From: Ignavibacteria bacterium
Lineage (GTDB): Bacteria > Bacteroidota > Ignavibacteria > Kapaibacteriales > UBA4661
Length of the DNA: 64,000 nt
Direction of reading: 5' to 3'
Assembly: GCA_013298775.1 (NCBI GenBank)
Contig: JAAFIV010000020.1
Span: 25,322 to 89,321 of the forward strand
Below are positions 39,188-49,285 of this stretch, one piece after another. Each line of letters begins with the position of its first letter. Positions within the stretch are counted from its first letter, which is position 1. The notes under the pieces were generated by a model, which was not told where the DNA came from, ran no database searches, and saw nothing but the letters and a program-made list of their open reading frames with translations. Both the position numbers and the translations under genes were made by a program.

Positions 39188-40567
39188 CTAATAACAATAT
39201 CCAAAAATAAAATTCATTTCTTCAGTAGAGCGATAGCCCCAAAGGACAGGCTTATCGGTGTCGTTGTAAAACGTAACCGTCGATTTTAAGCCTTCTCCGC
39301 GCTTCAAGACAATAGGCTCGCGGAAATTGATGAGTGGCGGATTCAGCCAATTTGTGGCGGTATAAATCACCTCGCCATCGCGCTTGCCACCGACAATCTG
39401 AATCACAAACTTCTTCCCTAAGCGGTGTGTATGCGAGGTCAAACCGATGATATGCACCGTATCTTGATTTGGAAATGTACCAGTGGGTGCTTCATCGTCT
39501 GAAGGCGTGGCGCGGCTTGGTGTTGTGGGAACACGGAAGATGGATTCTACAATTGTTTCGCGCTTCGGCGGCAAGGAAAGGTTTACATAGCCGATTCCAA
39601 GCGGCTTGACGATAGTCCGCACCTTGTCTGGCGTGGTGGAATGTAGGTTCACGACCACTTCACCGCGCGAAGTGTCGCGTGTGCCATTCACGTAATGCGA
39701 ATTCAAGTCCAGAAGCCACTTTGCGGGAATTCGCATTGCCATTCCGGGCGGAAATTCCACCGTCTCACTTTTCAGTTGCGACCCCATGACGTAAAACCTA
39801 TCGGAAATTTCTTCGGTACTTTTATCCAAATATTTTCCCGTTGCATCGTACAAATCCCGCATCATACCTGCTCTGGGGACGATAGGCGATTTTCTGGTGT
39901 CGTAGCCGTAGATAGCAAAATGATGGCTGCGGTCGCGCTGGAGCATCTCGAATTTCGTTACGTACACGTCCTGCGTATTCTGCACGGCAAAGTTGATTTC
40001 CCGCTCGAAAAGTGGCGACACGCCAAAGATAGGCGTGCGAAGTTGAATACCTTGCGCGGGTGGCGGCAGCGCAATGGTTTCATTTTGCGAGCGTGAATCC
40101 TCCAAGAGGCGAGCATCGGCAGTGTTTCCCGTCGTTTTCGCGCCACCTGCAATCCAAAACTTGATAAATGCCAATTGTCCCGCCGAAATTGCCCGCGAAC
40201 CAAGCGGCATCACGCTTCCGTAGCCGTCGGACTTGTGCAGATTCGCGCTGTCGAGCTTCACGTACAAAAAGCTCTTGTACGGGTCGGCAGCTTTCACACG
40301 CAGCATTCCGTCTGCTTTAGCGTTGCTGTTGCTGGGCGCAATGCCAACTAAACTCGTGTATGCCTTGCCAGCAGTGAGATTCAAGCCACCAACGGCATTT
40401 TGCGTGTCGTGGCAGCCGCTCACGGCGCAGCTTGGCGTGAAGACTTTTTCCTGCAACAGCGCGAAGTCCGAGCCGGGTTCGATGACTTCGGGCTGCGCAG
40501 TTTGTGTTTGACAGGAATGCAGCGTAAATGCTGCAATGGTGAAGATTGGGAGGAGGAAATTTTTCAT
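39188..40567 (-). CDS. Copper type II ascorbate-dependent monooxygenase-like lipoprotein with cytochrome c-like N-terminus
   Basis: LHSCQ lipobox, CAVSGCHD, SHTHRLGKKF, DLNSHYVNGT, EEMNFIFGYC PHM-like copper ligand contexts. Confidence 0.8.
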   Translation of the reverse strand: MKNFLLPIFTIAAFTLHSCQTQTAQPEVIEPGSDFALLQEKVFTPSCAVSGCHDTQNAVGGLNLTAGKAYTSLVGIAPSNSNAKADGMLRVKAADPYKSFLYVKLDSANLHKSDGYGSVMPLGSRAISAGQLAFIKFWIAGGAKTTGNTADARLLEDSRSQNETIALPPPAQGIQLRTPIFGVSPLFEREINFAVQNTQDVYVTKFEMLQRDRSHHFAIYGYDTRKSPIVPRAGMMRDLYDATGKYLDKSTEEISDRFYVMGSQLKSETVEFPPGMAMRIPAKWLLDLNSHYVNGTRDTSRGEVVVNLHSTTPDKVRTIVKPLGIGYVNLSLPPKRETIVESIFRVPTTPSRATPSDDEAPTGTFPNQDTVHIIGLTSHTHRLGKKFVIQIVGGKRDGEVIYTATNWLNPPLINFREPIVLKRGEGLKSTVTFYNDTDKPVLWGYRSTEEMNFIFGYCY

Positions 40568-40623
40568 GGTAAAGTAGAAATAACTATTGAGTAATGAAAA
40601 GCCGCATAGATACTGCGTCCTAG

Positions 40624-40731
40624 AGTGAGTGTCTCACTTCTTGGTGAGGCTCTCACTCGTATAAGTGAGACCCTGACGAAGAAGTCAGAGCCTTACACAG
40701 AGCCTTACACAGAGCCTTACACAGAGTCTCA
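40624..40731. repeat. Family R palindromes plus 12-nt tandem (agagccttacac)
   Basis: gagtgtctcacttcttggtgaggctctcactcgtataagtgagaccctgacgaagaagtcagagccttacacagagccttacac... Confidence 0.8.
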
Positions 40732-43305
40732 TCAAAACATCACCGTAAAACCAAGCGTTGGAATGATGGGCCAGAGCGTAACGCTCTTGCGCACAGGCTT
40801 CCCGTCGCCATCCAGTGTGTAATTGAAGGTATAGACATTCGGATTGTTGGTAACATTGGAAATATCAAGGTAGAATGCGGCATTCAAGCCAAACACGGTC
40901 AGGCGTTTATCAATGCGAATATCCAAGCGTTGGTAGGCGGGCAGATGTGCGCTGTTTTTCTCGCCTTCCGCCCACGTCCATTGCCGCAGAAACTCGCGGT
41001 AAATCGGCACGTAGGGCGTGTAGGCATAACCGCTCCCGAAGGTGTAGCGCACACCGCCGCTCCAGCCTTCGCCGAAATCGTAGTCGGTTACGAGAGCCGC
41101 CGCGTGGCGTTGGTCGGTGAAGCGAGCGTAGGAATAGTTTGCATCGTAAATGGTATCGCGGAGTAAGGCTTCACGCGCTTCCAAGAGACCATAGCTCAAC
41201 CAGCCATTCAAACGCCCCAACATGAATGCGAGGAAAACGTCCACACCCCGTGCCGATGCTCGTGCGTCGTTGCGCTTGGTTGGGTACAAAATGCCTCCGG
41301 TGGAAAGCGCACGGTTTGCAAGGTCGCGGTTTGCGGAAATGACGTTGGAATAATCTTTGTAATACGCATCCACTTTGAGCGTCAAACTCGCTTCATTGCT
41401 TGATGGAGAAGATGAAGCAAGGAAGCTGTTCTCCACCGAACCAAGACTGAAGCGGCGTTCAGCACTTGCCACGTAGTGAATGGCGCGTTGTGCCTTCGTG
41501 TTGGTGTCGGAAGATTGATAGCTCAGTAATTGCCGATAGAGTGGCGACTGGAAATACAGTCCCCATGCGGCACGGAAGGTAATGCCAAGCGGCGAAGAAT
41601 AGGAAACGTTCACGCGCGGACTGAGGTTCAAATCGCGGTTGAGGTCGAAATAATCAAAGCGTCCGCCAATGTTCAAAAGCAAGGATTCATCAATTTGGAA
41701 GATGTTTTCAATAAAACCGTTTGCCTTGAACGAGCGCGTATCGAAGCCGAAATATGGTTGCGCCGAATTGCCGTTATATTGCTGGCGAAGCGTGTCGGGA
41801 TAGGTGTTGAAGCTATTATCGCGGGTGCGATTGTCAATGGCTTCTTTTTGCTGCTTGTAAGCAAGATTTTGATAACCTAATCCAGCGCGTATTTGATACA
41901 ACGAACTCACTTCCACATCAGCAATGGAGCGGGCTTCAAGCGTTTGCACATTCAGGCGATTATACCCATTTCCTTTGTAGGTGTCGTACTGGTAATACGT
42001 GCGAGGGCTGATGCCGCCTGGCGTAGCGGGGCGCACAACGCCGCGATATGCACCAGTGCTTTCTTCTGAGTACGACTCGTCGTCAAATTGGTCGTAATAC
42101 GAAACTTCTGTGCGCAGAATCAGCGTTGGCGAGACCACATTACGGCTGCGAAGATTGAGCATCGTGCTTCCGTAGCGAGAATTGATGAGGTTTCTGCTCG
42201 TCCACGTTCCTGAAATATCGGTCAATTCCCCGCGCACAGAGGTTGCGTAGTTTACTTTGCCGCTATTTGGGTCGGGGTCAATTTGGAAGCGGTCGCCGGA
42301 GTGAACGAATTGAAACGTGAGATTATCACGCGATGAAAGATTGTAGGAAACCTGTCCCTGAACATCGTAGAACGAAGGTTTGATGCGCTCGTCAGGCACA
42401 AGCAACCCCACGAGAAATTCCGTAAAACTTTGCCGCGCACCAACGATAAACGAGCCGTGTTCGCCAATCGGACCTTCGACAAGCGCGTCCACATTCGTCA
42501 GGCTCACGCCCGCCTGCCCACCGATGCGGTCTTTCCTGCCGTCGCGGTATTGGATATTCAGCACCGAACTCATGCGGTCGCCGTATTCGGCACTAAATCC
42601 GCCGTTTACGAGGTCAATTTTTTTCACAAGGTCGGTATTAAACACGCCGATTGCCGCCGAACCCGCGTACTTAGCGTGAAATGGCTCAAATACTTGCGTT
42701 CCGTTTACCAGTACCAAATTTTCATCCTGCAAACCGCCACGCACGCCCATTCTGCCCGAAAGTTCGTTCGTGCCGATTGCGCCTGGCATCGTCTGAGCGG
42801 CGCGGAGAGCGTCTTTCAGGATACCGCCGTTTTTCTGCACGGTTTCGCTGTTCATGGAAAGCATTCCAGCGCGTTCAATATCGGGAATGTTGTCATTGGA
42901 AGAGCGCGAAAAAACGGACACTTCTTGCAAAAGATAACGCACAGGAAAAAGCGAAATCGGCACAAACAAATCCTTGTTCGCAATAGTAACGGTGCGCTTT
43001 TCGGTCTTATAGCCAACGCTCGTAAAGGTGAGCATATATTTGCCTGCGGGCAGGCTGAAACTGAAGCGTCCGTTATCGTCAGTATTGGTTTTTGCGACGG
43101 TTTCCGCGCCGTTATTGGCAGCAATTCCCACAAGCGGAAGAGCTTGGTTGTTCGCGCCGTCGCGTACGCTGCCTGAAAGCATGAGGTTTTGTGCGCTTGC
43201 CTGAACAGTAATGGCACAAAACAAGACAGCAAGGGCAGTCCAGAACTGCCTTGCTTGAACGAGAGTAAAAACATTCATGAAAACTGCCTCAAAAAGATTT
43301 TCCAA
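40732..43305 (-). CDS. TonB-dependent receptor with carboxypeptidase-regulatory-like N-terminal domain
   Basis: SGSVRDGANNQALPLVGIAANNG...PGAIGTNELSGRMGVRGGLQDENLVLVNGTQVFEPFH...VDLVNGGFSAEYGDRMSSVLNIQYRDG. Confidence 0.93.
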   Translation of the reverse strand: MENLFEAVFMNVFTLVQARQFWTALAVLFCAITVQASAQNLMLSGSVRDGANNQALPLVGIAANNGAETVAKTNTDDNGRFSFSLPAGKYMLTFTSVGYKTEKRTVTIANKDLFVPISLFPVRYLLQEVSVFSRSSNDNIPDIERAGMLSMNSETVQKNGGILKDALRAAQTMPGAIGTNELSGRMGVRGGLQDENLVLVNGTQVFEPFHAKYAGSAAIGVFNTDLVKKIDLVNGGFSAEYGDRMSSVLNIQYRDGRKDRIGGQAGVSLTNVDALVEGPIGEHGSFIVGARQSFTEFLVGLLVPDERIKPSFYDVQGQVSYNLSSRDNLTFQFVHSGDRFQIDPDPNSGKVNYATSVRGELTDISGTWTSRNLINSRYGSTMLNLRSRNVVSPTLILRTEVSYYDQFDDESYSEESTGAYRGVVRPATPGGISPRTYYQYDTYKGNGYNRLNVQTLEARSIADVEVSSLYQIRAGLGYQNLAYKQQKEAIDNRTRDNSFNTYPDTLRQQYNGNSAQPYFGFDTRSFKANGFIENIFQIDESLLLNIGGRFDYFDLNRDLNLSPRVNVSYSSPLGITFRAAWGLYFQSPLYRQLLSYQSSDTNTKAQRAIHYVASAERRFSLGSVENSFLASSSPSSNEASLTLKVDAYYKDYSNVISANRDLANRALSTGGILYPTKRNDARASARGVDVFLAFMLGRLNGWLSYGLLEAREALLRDTIYDANYSYARFTDQRHAAALVTDYDFGEGWSGGVRYTFGSGYAYTPYVPIYREFLRQWTWAEGEKNSAHLPAYQRLDIRIDKRLTVFGLNAAFYLDISNVTNNPNVYTFNYTLDGDGKPVRKSVTLWPIIPTLGFTVMF

Positions 43306-43647
43306 ATAGTTTTGGAGGTGCGCACCTTTTTGATATTATTGGGAGAAAGCCGCGAGCGAGGAAAAGGTTACAAGAGGCATGTGTAGGGCAAAAATTTGGC
43401 AGATAAATACGTGAGAAGATAGCATTTGCGGGATGTTTCAAAGTATTGTAGTTTTAGGGAAATTCTCAAGAATATTCTCAAGAATATTTTTGAGAATATT
43501 TTAAACAGGCAAAATCATGTTCCGCAGAACGCTGAGAGCTACCGCATTGACAGACATGTTCTCAGAGGATGATGACATCATCAATAGTCGCAGGTACTCA
43601 TACTATCTTGCTTTCATCGTTGTTGTTATCATTCCAATTTTTTTATC

Positions 43648-44094
43648 ATGCACACAAGCCACACTATGAACGGCTACGCCATCTCCACCGAAGTGCAGAA
43701 AATGGACGTGGAGGCAATTTACGCCTATCTTTCGCGCTCCTATTGGGCGGAAGGGCGCACCAAAGCTACGGTGGAGAAGTCTTTACAACATTCGCTCAAC
43801 TTCGGCGTTTTTACCGTAGAAGGCGCACAAATAGGCTTTGCACGAGTGATTACCGATTACGCCACATTTGCATATTTGGCAGATGTGTTTATCTTAGAGG
43901 AACATCGCGGCAAAGGACTCAGCAAATGGCTCATGGAAACGATTATGGCGCACCCAGAATTGCAAGGCTTACGGCGGTGGTCGCTCGCAACACGCGATGC
44001 GCACGGGCTGTACGCGCAGTTCGGTTTTACGCCGCTTCCCAAGCCAGAGATATGGATGCAGATTTTTGACCCGACGGCGAATCCTCAATCATAA
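43648..44094 (+). CDS. GNAT family N-acetyltransferase
   Basis: FARVITDYATFAYLADVFILEEHRGKGLSKWLMETIMAHPELQGLRRWSLATRDAHGLYAQFGF. Confidence 0.92.
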   Translation: MHTSHTMNGYAISTEVQKMDVEAIYAYLSRSYWAEGRTKATVEKSLQHSLNFGVFTVEGAQIGFARVITDYATFAYLADVFILEEHRGKGLSKWLMETIMAHPELQGLRRWSLATRDAHGLYAQFGFTPLPKPEIWMQIFDPTANPQS

Positions 44095-44109
44095 TTTTTT
44101 GAAGCAACT

Positions 44110-44418
44110 ATGTCAGCACTTCTTCACATTCAAGCATCGTCCGAAGCCGCACAGAAAGCGGTCTTAAGCCTTGTTCACACGGCGATTGACGCGGAAATTC
44201 AACGCCTTGCAATGGCAATTTCCTTTGCGCAGAAGCGTTTATCAGTGTTTGAAGAAAAATATAACGTTGCATCGGAAGTATTTATGAGCGACTTCGCTGC
44301 CGAAGACTTAGAAGGTGGCGATGATGAATACGTCGAGTGGGCAGGTGAATACAAAGGTTTACTACGATTACATGAGCATTTACGCCGCTTGCAAGAGGTT
44401 GAGTATGCGGGTGCATGA
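44110..44418 (+). CDS. Putative TumA-like antitoxin
   Basis: 102 aa coil-rich ORF overlapping the start of a TumE-like ORF. Confidence 0.6.
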   Translation: MSALLHIQASSEAAQKAVLSLVHTAIDAEIQRLAMAISFAQKRLSVFEEKYNVASEVFMSDFAAEDLEGGDDEYVEWAGEYKGLLRLHEHLRRLQEVEYAGA

Positions 44419-44794
44419 AGTTGAGGCAGAATGGCATAATACCTTGCGCCGCTACAATAGCCTTCGTTGCATTATTCATACTGCGCTCAATTTCGACACA
44501 CGACCAATGCAGCAAGCATTTATCAAAGCCTCCATCACGTTTGCAAATGGCGAAACGCTGTATTTACGTGAGTTTGTTGATTGCTCAAGCGGTACTGTTG
44601 TAAAGTTCTCATACAGCTATCATGCCCAGACAGCGCATGAAAACTTACTGTTTCGCTACGATAATGCGCCACACAAGCCTCCACTTGGTTTTGTTGAGCA
44701 TAAACATTGCGCTGATGGTCAAATTATCGCAGCAACAGCACCAGAACTAGAGGCTGTACTGGATGAAATGCTGTACCAATGCTCATATTTTTGA
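44405..44794 (+). CDS. TumE/DUF6516-like putative toxin
   Basis: TFANGETLYLREFVD....KFSYSYHAQTAHENLLFRYDNAPHKPPLGFVEHKHCADGQI; ORF extends from 44315. Confidence 0.75.
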   Translation: MRVHEVEAEWHNTLRRYNSLRCIIHTALNFDTRPMQQAFIKASITFANGETLYLREFVDCSSGTVVKFSYSYHAQTAHENLLFRYDNAPHKPPLGFVEHKHCADGQIIAATAPELEAVLDEMLYQCSYF

Positions 44795-44822
44795 TTTGAA
44801 TTCTACAAATATCAACAATACT

Positions 44823-45185
44823 ATGACTATCTCCCCATTCGCAACATTGCTCAATATCGAAGTTGTGCGCGTTGAAGCTGGCGCGGCGCACGTCCGAGCG
44901 GAAGTGCGCGATGTTCACACGAATCACTTCGGGTTCGCGCATGGCGGATTTATCGGGGGTGTAGCAGATTTCGCACTGGAACTCGCCTCGAATAGTCATG
45001 GCGTACAAGCCGTTGCCTTGACGACAAATACGCACTATCACCGCCCCGCGCCGATTGGCACGGTGCTGGAAGCAAAAGCACACGAAACGCATTTGGGCAA
45101 AACAACCGCAACGTATCACATCGAAATCACCGCACAGGACAAACGCATTGCCTCCTTCACAGGAACAGTGTACAGAACATCGTAA
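44823..45185 (+). CDS. PaaI-family hotdog thioesterase
   Basis: DVHTNHFGFAHGGFIGGVADFALELASNS. Confidence 0.88.
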   Translation: MTISPFATLLNIEVVRVEAGAAHVRAEVRDVHTNHFGFAHGGFIGGVADFALELASNSHGVQAVALTTNTHYHRPAPIGTVLEAKAHETHLGKTTATYHIEITAQDKRIASFTGTVYRTS

Positions 45186-45249
45186 CGAGAAAATGTACCA
45201 TCATATTTCATTTTATTTTTTCATCACTTTTTCAGAGAGATGAGTATTT

Positions 45250-47007
45250 ATGTCAGCAACAGCAACACCAAGCGCGAAAAAACAAAAGACTCCACCAGAG
45301 GCGCAAATGCAAGCACAACCCCGCACCATTACTGGCGCGGAAGCCGTCATTGCGGCACTTGTGGAGGAAGGCGTTGATTTAATTTATGGTTATCCAGGCG
45401 GCGCAATTATGCCCATTTACGACGCGCTCTACGACTACCAAGACCGCGTGAAGCACGTGCTTGTGCGCCACGAGCAAGGCGCAGTCCACGCCGCACAAGG
45501 ATATGCACGGGTTACAGGGCGCGTAGGCGTGTGTTTCGCAACGTCTGGTCCGGGCGCGACGAATCTTATCACGGGCATTGCCGATGCGCAGATAGATTCT
45601 ACGCCGCTTGTGTGCATCACGGGGCAAGTCGCATCGCATCTTTTGGGAACCGATGCTTTCCAAGAAACCGACGTGATGGGGATTTCCATGCCCGTTACGA
45701 AGTGGAATTATCAAATCACCAAAGCCAGCGATATTCCTGCCGCCATTGCCAAAGCCTTCTACATTGCCAAAAGCGGACGACCAGGACCTGTGCTGCTCGA
45801 CATCACCAAAGATGCGCAGTTCAACAAATTTGAGTATGAATACGAGCCGTGTACGGGGATTCGCAGCTACAATCCCGTTCCGAAGGCGCGTCCGGACGAC
45901 ATCGAAGCCGCAGCAAAGCTCATCAATGGCGCGAAAAAGCCCTTTATTTTGGTGGGACATGGCGTGTTGCTCTCCGGAGCGCAAGAAGAGTTCAAAAATT
46001 TCGTCGAAAAGACGGGAATCCCTTCTGCTTCCACGCTCTTGGGCTTGTCGGCGTTTCCCGCAAATCACCCGCTCAACGTTGGCTATTTGGGAATGCACGG
46101 CAACTATGGACCGAATGTAAAAACGAACGAAGCAGACGTGATAATCGCTGTCGGAATGCGCTTCGACGACCGCGTTACGGGCAATTTGTCGCTCTACGCA
46201 AAGCAAGCAAAAATCGTTCACATCGAAATTGACCCCTCCGAGATTGACAAATGTGTGAAGGCAGACGTAGCCATCATTGCCGACGCAAAAGAAGCTCTCA
46301 CGCTGCTCACGGCACGAGTAACCGCTAACGCACATCCCGCATGGTTGCAAGAGTTTCATGATTGCGATGTGATTGAAAACGAAAAAGTTATCCAAAAAGA
46401 TTTCGCCTTACCCGAAAATTCTATCAAAATGGCAAACGTGGTGCAGCGCATCAGCGATAAAACCAAAGGCGAGGCAATCGTTGTAACCGACGTGGGACAG
46501 CACCAAATGGTTGTTTCGCGCTATTACAAGTTTATCGGCACCGACACCAACGTTACTTCTGGCGGCTTGGGAACGATGGGCTTCGCACTTCCAGCGGCAA
46601 TCGGCGCGAAAATGGGGCAGCCTGACAAGGAAGTCATTGCGGTGATTGGCGATGGCGGTTTTCAGATGACCTTGCAGGAACTTGGTACAATTTTCCAAGA
46701 GCAAACAGGCGTGAAAATCGTGCTTTTGAACAACAACTTTCTTGGAATGGTGCGGCAATGGCAGCAATTATTCTTCGACCGTCGGTACTCGTTTGTGGAA
46801 TTGAAAAATCCGAACTTTATCAAAATTGCCGAAGGGTTTGGCATTACCGCGCGGAAAGTAGAAAATCCGAAAGAGCTTGATGCCGCGATTGACGAAATGC
46901 TTGCGCACACGGGACCGTATTTCTTGGAAGTGGTCGTCGAAAAAGAAGAGAACGTCTTCCCGATGGTGCCGACGGGCGCGAGCGTGGCGGATATTCGCTT
47001 GGAGTAA
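45250..47007 (+). CDS. ilvB: Acetolactate synthase large subunit
   Basis: GAEAVIAALVEEGVDLIYGYPGGAIMPIYDAL, VRHEQGAVHAAQGYARVTG, GDGGFQMTLQELGT...NNNFLGMVRQWQQLFF. Confidence 0.97.
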   Translation: MSATATPSAKKQKTPPEAQMQAQPRTITGAEAVIAALVEEGVDLIYGYPGGAIMPIYDALYDYQDRVKHVLVRHEQGAVHAAQGYARVTGRVGVCFATSGPGATNLITGIADAQIDSTPLVCITGQVASHLLGTDAFQETDVMGISMPVTKWNYQITKASDIPAAIAKAFYIAKSGRPGPVLLDITKDAQFNKFEYEYEPCTGIRSYNPVPKARPDDIEAAAKLINGAKKPFILVGHGVLLSGAQEEFKNFVEKTGIPSASTLLGLSAFPANHPLNVGYLGMHGNYGPNVKTNEADVIIAVGMRFDDRVTGNLSLYAKQAKIVHIEIDPSEIDKCVKADVAIIADAKEALTLLTARVTANAHPAWLQEFHDCDVIENEKVIQKDFALPENSIKMANVVQRISDKTKGEAIVVTDVGQHQMVVSRYYKFIGTDTNVTSGGLGTMGFALPAAIGAKMGQPDKEVIAVIGDGGFQMTLQELGTIFQEQTGVKIVLLNNNFLGMVRQWQQLFFDRRYSFVELKNPNFIKIAEGFGITARKVENPKELDAAIDEMLAHTGPYFLEVVVEKEENVFPMVPTGASVADIRLE

Positions 47008-47010
47008 GGA

Positions 47011-47331
47011 ATGATGCTGACCTTAGAAGAAATACAAACACAATTTCTGCGCGGTGAGCGGGAAAGCTCCTTTCATGCTCTTGAACGAATGGCGGAACGT
47101 CATATTCTTCCAACAGAAATTCTGGAAGCTATGCAGACAGCAGAATGCCTTGAGGCATATCCTCACGACAAATATGGAGCAAGTATGCTTATTTTGGGTT
47201 TTACTTCCGAGCAACGCCCGTTGCACCTTCACGTTTCAGCATTTGTTCGAGAACGTATTAAACTCATTACAGCATACGAGCCAGATAGTAACGATTGGAT
47301 TGATTTTCGTACACGACGAAGAAAGGAATAA
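47011..47331 (+). CDS. DUF4258-like putative toxin
   Basis: SFHALERMAERHILPTEILEAM...LGFTSEQRPLHLHVSAFVRERIKLITAYEPD. Confidence 0.75.
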   Translation: MMLTLEEIQTQFLRGERESSFHALERMAERHILPTEILEAMQTAECLEAYPHDKYGASMLILGFTSEQRPLHLHVSAFVRERIKLITAYEPDSNDWIDFRTRRRKE

Positions 47332-47333
47332 TC

Positions 47334-47576
47334 ATGGCAAATCAATGTATTATGTGCGGCAACACAGAACACGTGCCGTCCACGATGACCCACGTTTTTA
47401 CGGCATCAAACGGTGAAAAAGTTCTGATTGACAATATCCCCGTTACAGAATGTACGCAATGCGGCGAGCAAACGCTTTCGTGGGAAACGACGGAGCATAT
47501 TATGAAAATCGTACAAGCCGCATCAAACCGCACGTTGAACGCTCCACGCGCTATGCCTGTGTATGAATATGCGTAA
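47334..47576 (+). CDS. YgiT-type zinc finger (MqsA-like) antitoxin
   Basis: CIMCGN...VLIDNIPVTECTQCGEQTL CXXC pairs. Confidence 0.85.
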   Translation: MANQCIMCGNTEHVPSTMTHVFTASNGEKVLIDNIPVTECTQCGEQTLSWETTEHIMKIVQAASNRTLNAPRAMPVYEYA

Positions 47577-47661
47577 TTTCCCATGCTCCGCCCTACGCTT
47601 TGCAAAGCTGTGAACGAGTATATTTCTGAAATTTCTCACTTGTTGTTCTGTGTGAATAATT

Positions 47662-47856
47662 ATGCAAACAATTCCCACAATGCCCATACATCCTGAAGAA
47701 GCCGCTATTATGGCACTCTTCAGCAAGCCCGCTTCCAAAGCGATAAAAGCTGTGAAAGTAAGCGACGAGCAAGTACGCCGCTTACAAGAAATGTCGCCCG
47801 AAGAGCGTGCTGCCTTCGTGAAGCACATTGTGGAAGAAGGCAATCGTGAACAATAA
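47662..47856 (+). CDS. Hypothetical small protein
   Basis: 64 aa, KVSDEQVRRLQEMSPEERAAFVKHIVEEG; overlaps the next short ORF (47828..48082). Confidence 0.4.
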   Translation: MQTIPTMPIHPEEAAIMALFSKPASKAIKAVKVSDEQVRRLQEMSPEERAAFVKHIVEEGNREQ

Positions 47857-48118
47857 TGCTTTGCGTACGTTGTTGTACATGACCAACAGTTTTGCAAAGG
47901 AAGGCGTTGTCGCATCATTCAGCAATGAAGCCATTGAGAAGCTCCTTCTGCTGTTTGAGGAATATCCGAGCAATGCGGTTGTTGCCATGATTGTCGAAGC
48001 CTACACCGAACTTCGTGATGACCGAACATTTGAGCAATGGTACAGATGTATGAGTATGCGTAACTTCTCATGCCCCATCTGAACGAATATATACTTCATT
48101 CACATTTTCATCGAAACA

Positions 48119-48613
48119 ATGATAGATATACATTTTCGCCCGACAACACTGGAAGATATTTCGTTTGTCGTTGCCGCAGAAAAGCACACCGAAAATCGTC
48201 TGTTTGTAACATCGCAATCCGAAGAAGAGCATCGTGAGTACATTGCTGACCCAAATGTTTCGCATTGGATTATTGAAAAAGCAAGCGATTCCGCGCCCGT
48301 CGGCTACGTTATTCTTGTGGGCGTGGAAAAGGGAACGGTTATTGAGTTTCGACGGATTGTGATTGCAGAAAAAGGCTTAGGAATTGGCACGGCAGCTCTC
48401 CGTTGGATCAAACATTTTGCTTTTGAACAATGCAATGCGCATCGTTTGTGGCTTGATGTGGTAACGCATAATGAACGCGCTCGCGCTTTGTACAAAAGTC
48501 AAGGCTTTGTCGAGGAAGGAATTTTGCGCGAATGTGTTCAGACAGATTCTGGCTGGAATTCGTACGCGCTGATGTCTATGTTAGCCCATGAATACACGCC
48601 TTCCAGCACGTAA
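48119..48613 (+). CDS. GNAT family N-acetyltransferase (RimJ/RimL-like)
   Basis: IAEKGLGIGTAALRWIKHFAFEQCNAHRLWLDVVTHNERARALYKSQGFVEEGILRE. Confidence 0.92.
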   Translation: MIDIHFRPTTLEDISFVVAAEKHTENRLFVTSQSEEEHREYIADPNVSHWIIEKASDSAPVGYVILVGVEKGTVIEFRRIVIAEKGLGIGTAALRWIKHFAFEQCNAHRLWLDVVTHNERARALYKSQGFVEEGILRECVQTDSGWNSYALMSMLAHEYTPSST

Positions 48614-48704
48614 ATGATTGTACGAATGTGCAACGTAGCTTCAACACTCAACATCCAAAACTCAACATTCAAACTCAACATTCAAACTCAACATTTTCAA
48701 AATT

Positions 48705-49277
48705 ATGACGCAACCAAAACGCCTCTACACCATCATCGCCTTTACGGAAAATCGTATCGGCTTGCTGAACCGCATCACGATTATTTTTACGCGGCGGCAT
48801 ATCAATATCGAATCGCTCACCACCAGCGAATGCGAAGTGGACGGCGTACACCGCTTCACCATTACCGTCCGCACGACGGAAGAACGCGCTGTGAAGGTGG
48901 TGAAGCAAATTGAAAAGCTCATCGAAGTCATCAGAGCCTCGCTGCACACCGAAGAGGACACGATGTATCAAGAACTCGCGCTCTTCAAAATTGATGCGCA
49001 CAGAATCGCTGCCGATGGCTCATTTACTGCATTCTTGAGTACGCTCAAAAAATACAATGCGGAAATCCAAAGCTCTGAAAAAGACTACATCATCGTTCAA
49101 AAAATTGGTCGGCGCGTGGAAATTTTCATGCTTTTGGACGCGCTGAAAGAATATCACGTACTGGAGTTTGCAAAGTCTGGCAGAGTAGCAATGACGCGCT
49201 CTGCAATGGATTTGGATGGTTATTTGCATGAAGTAGAGCAGCGCAGTCTGATTCCCGATACGTTGTCCACGAATTAA
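48705..49277 (+). CDS. ilvN: Acetolactate synthase small subunit
   Basis: YTIIAFTENRIGLLNRITIIFTRRHINIESLTTSECEVDGVHRFTI...QIEKLIEVI ACT domain. Confidence 0.93.
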   Translation: MTQPKRLYTIIAFTENRIGLLNRITIIFTRRHINIESLTTSECEVDGVHRFTITVRTTEERAVKVVKQIEKLIEVIRASLHTEEDTMYQELALFKIDAHRIAADGSFTAFLSTLKKYNAEIQSSEKDYIIVQKIGRRVEIFMLLDALKEYHVLEFAKSGRVAMTRSAMDLDGYLHEVEQRSLIPDTLSTN

Positions 49278-49285
49278 GCCTTTGA

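Noticed and set aside
43569-44069. 166 aa ORF overlapping the GNAT gene
   Set aside because: Alternative frame of a clear GNAT acetyltransferase (43648..44094).
45379-46395. 338 aa minus-strand ORF opposite ilvB
   Set aside because: Antisense shadow of ilvB; Cys/His/Arg-rich non-native composition.
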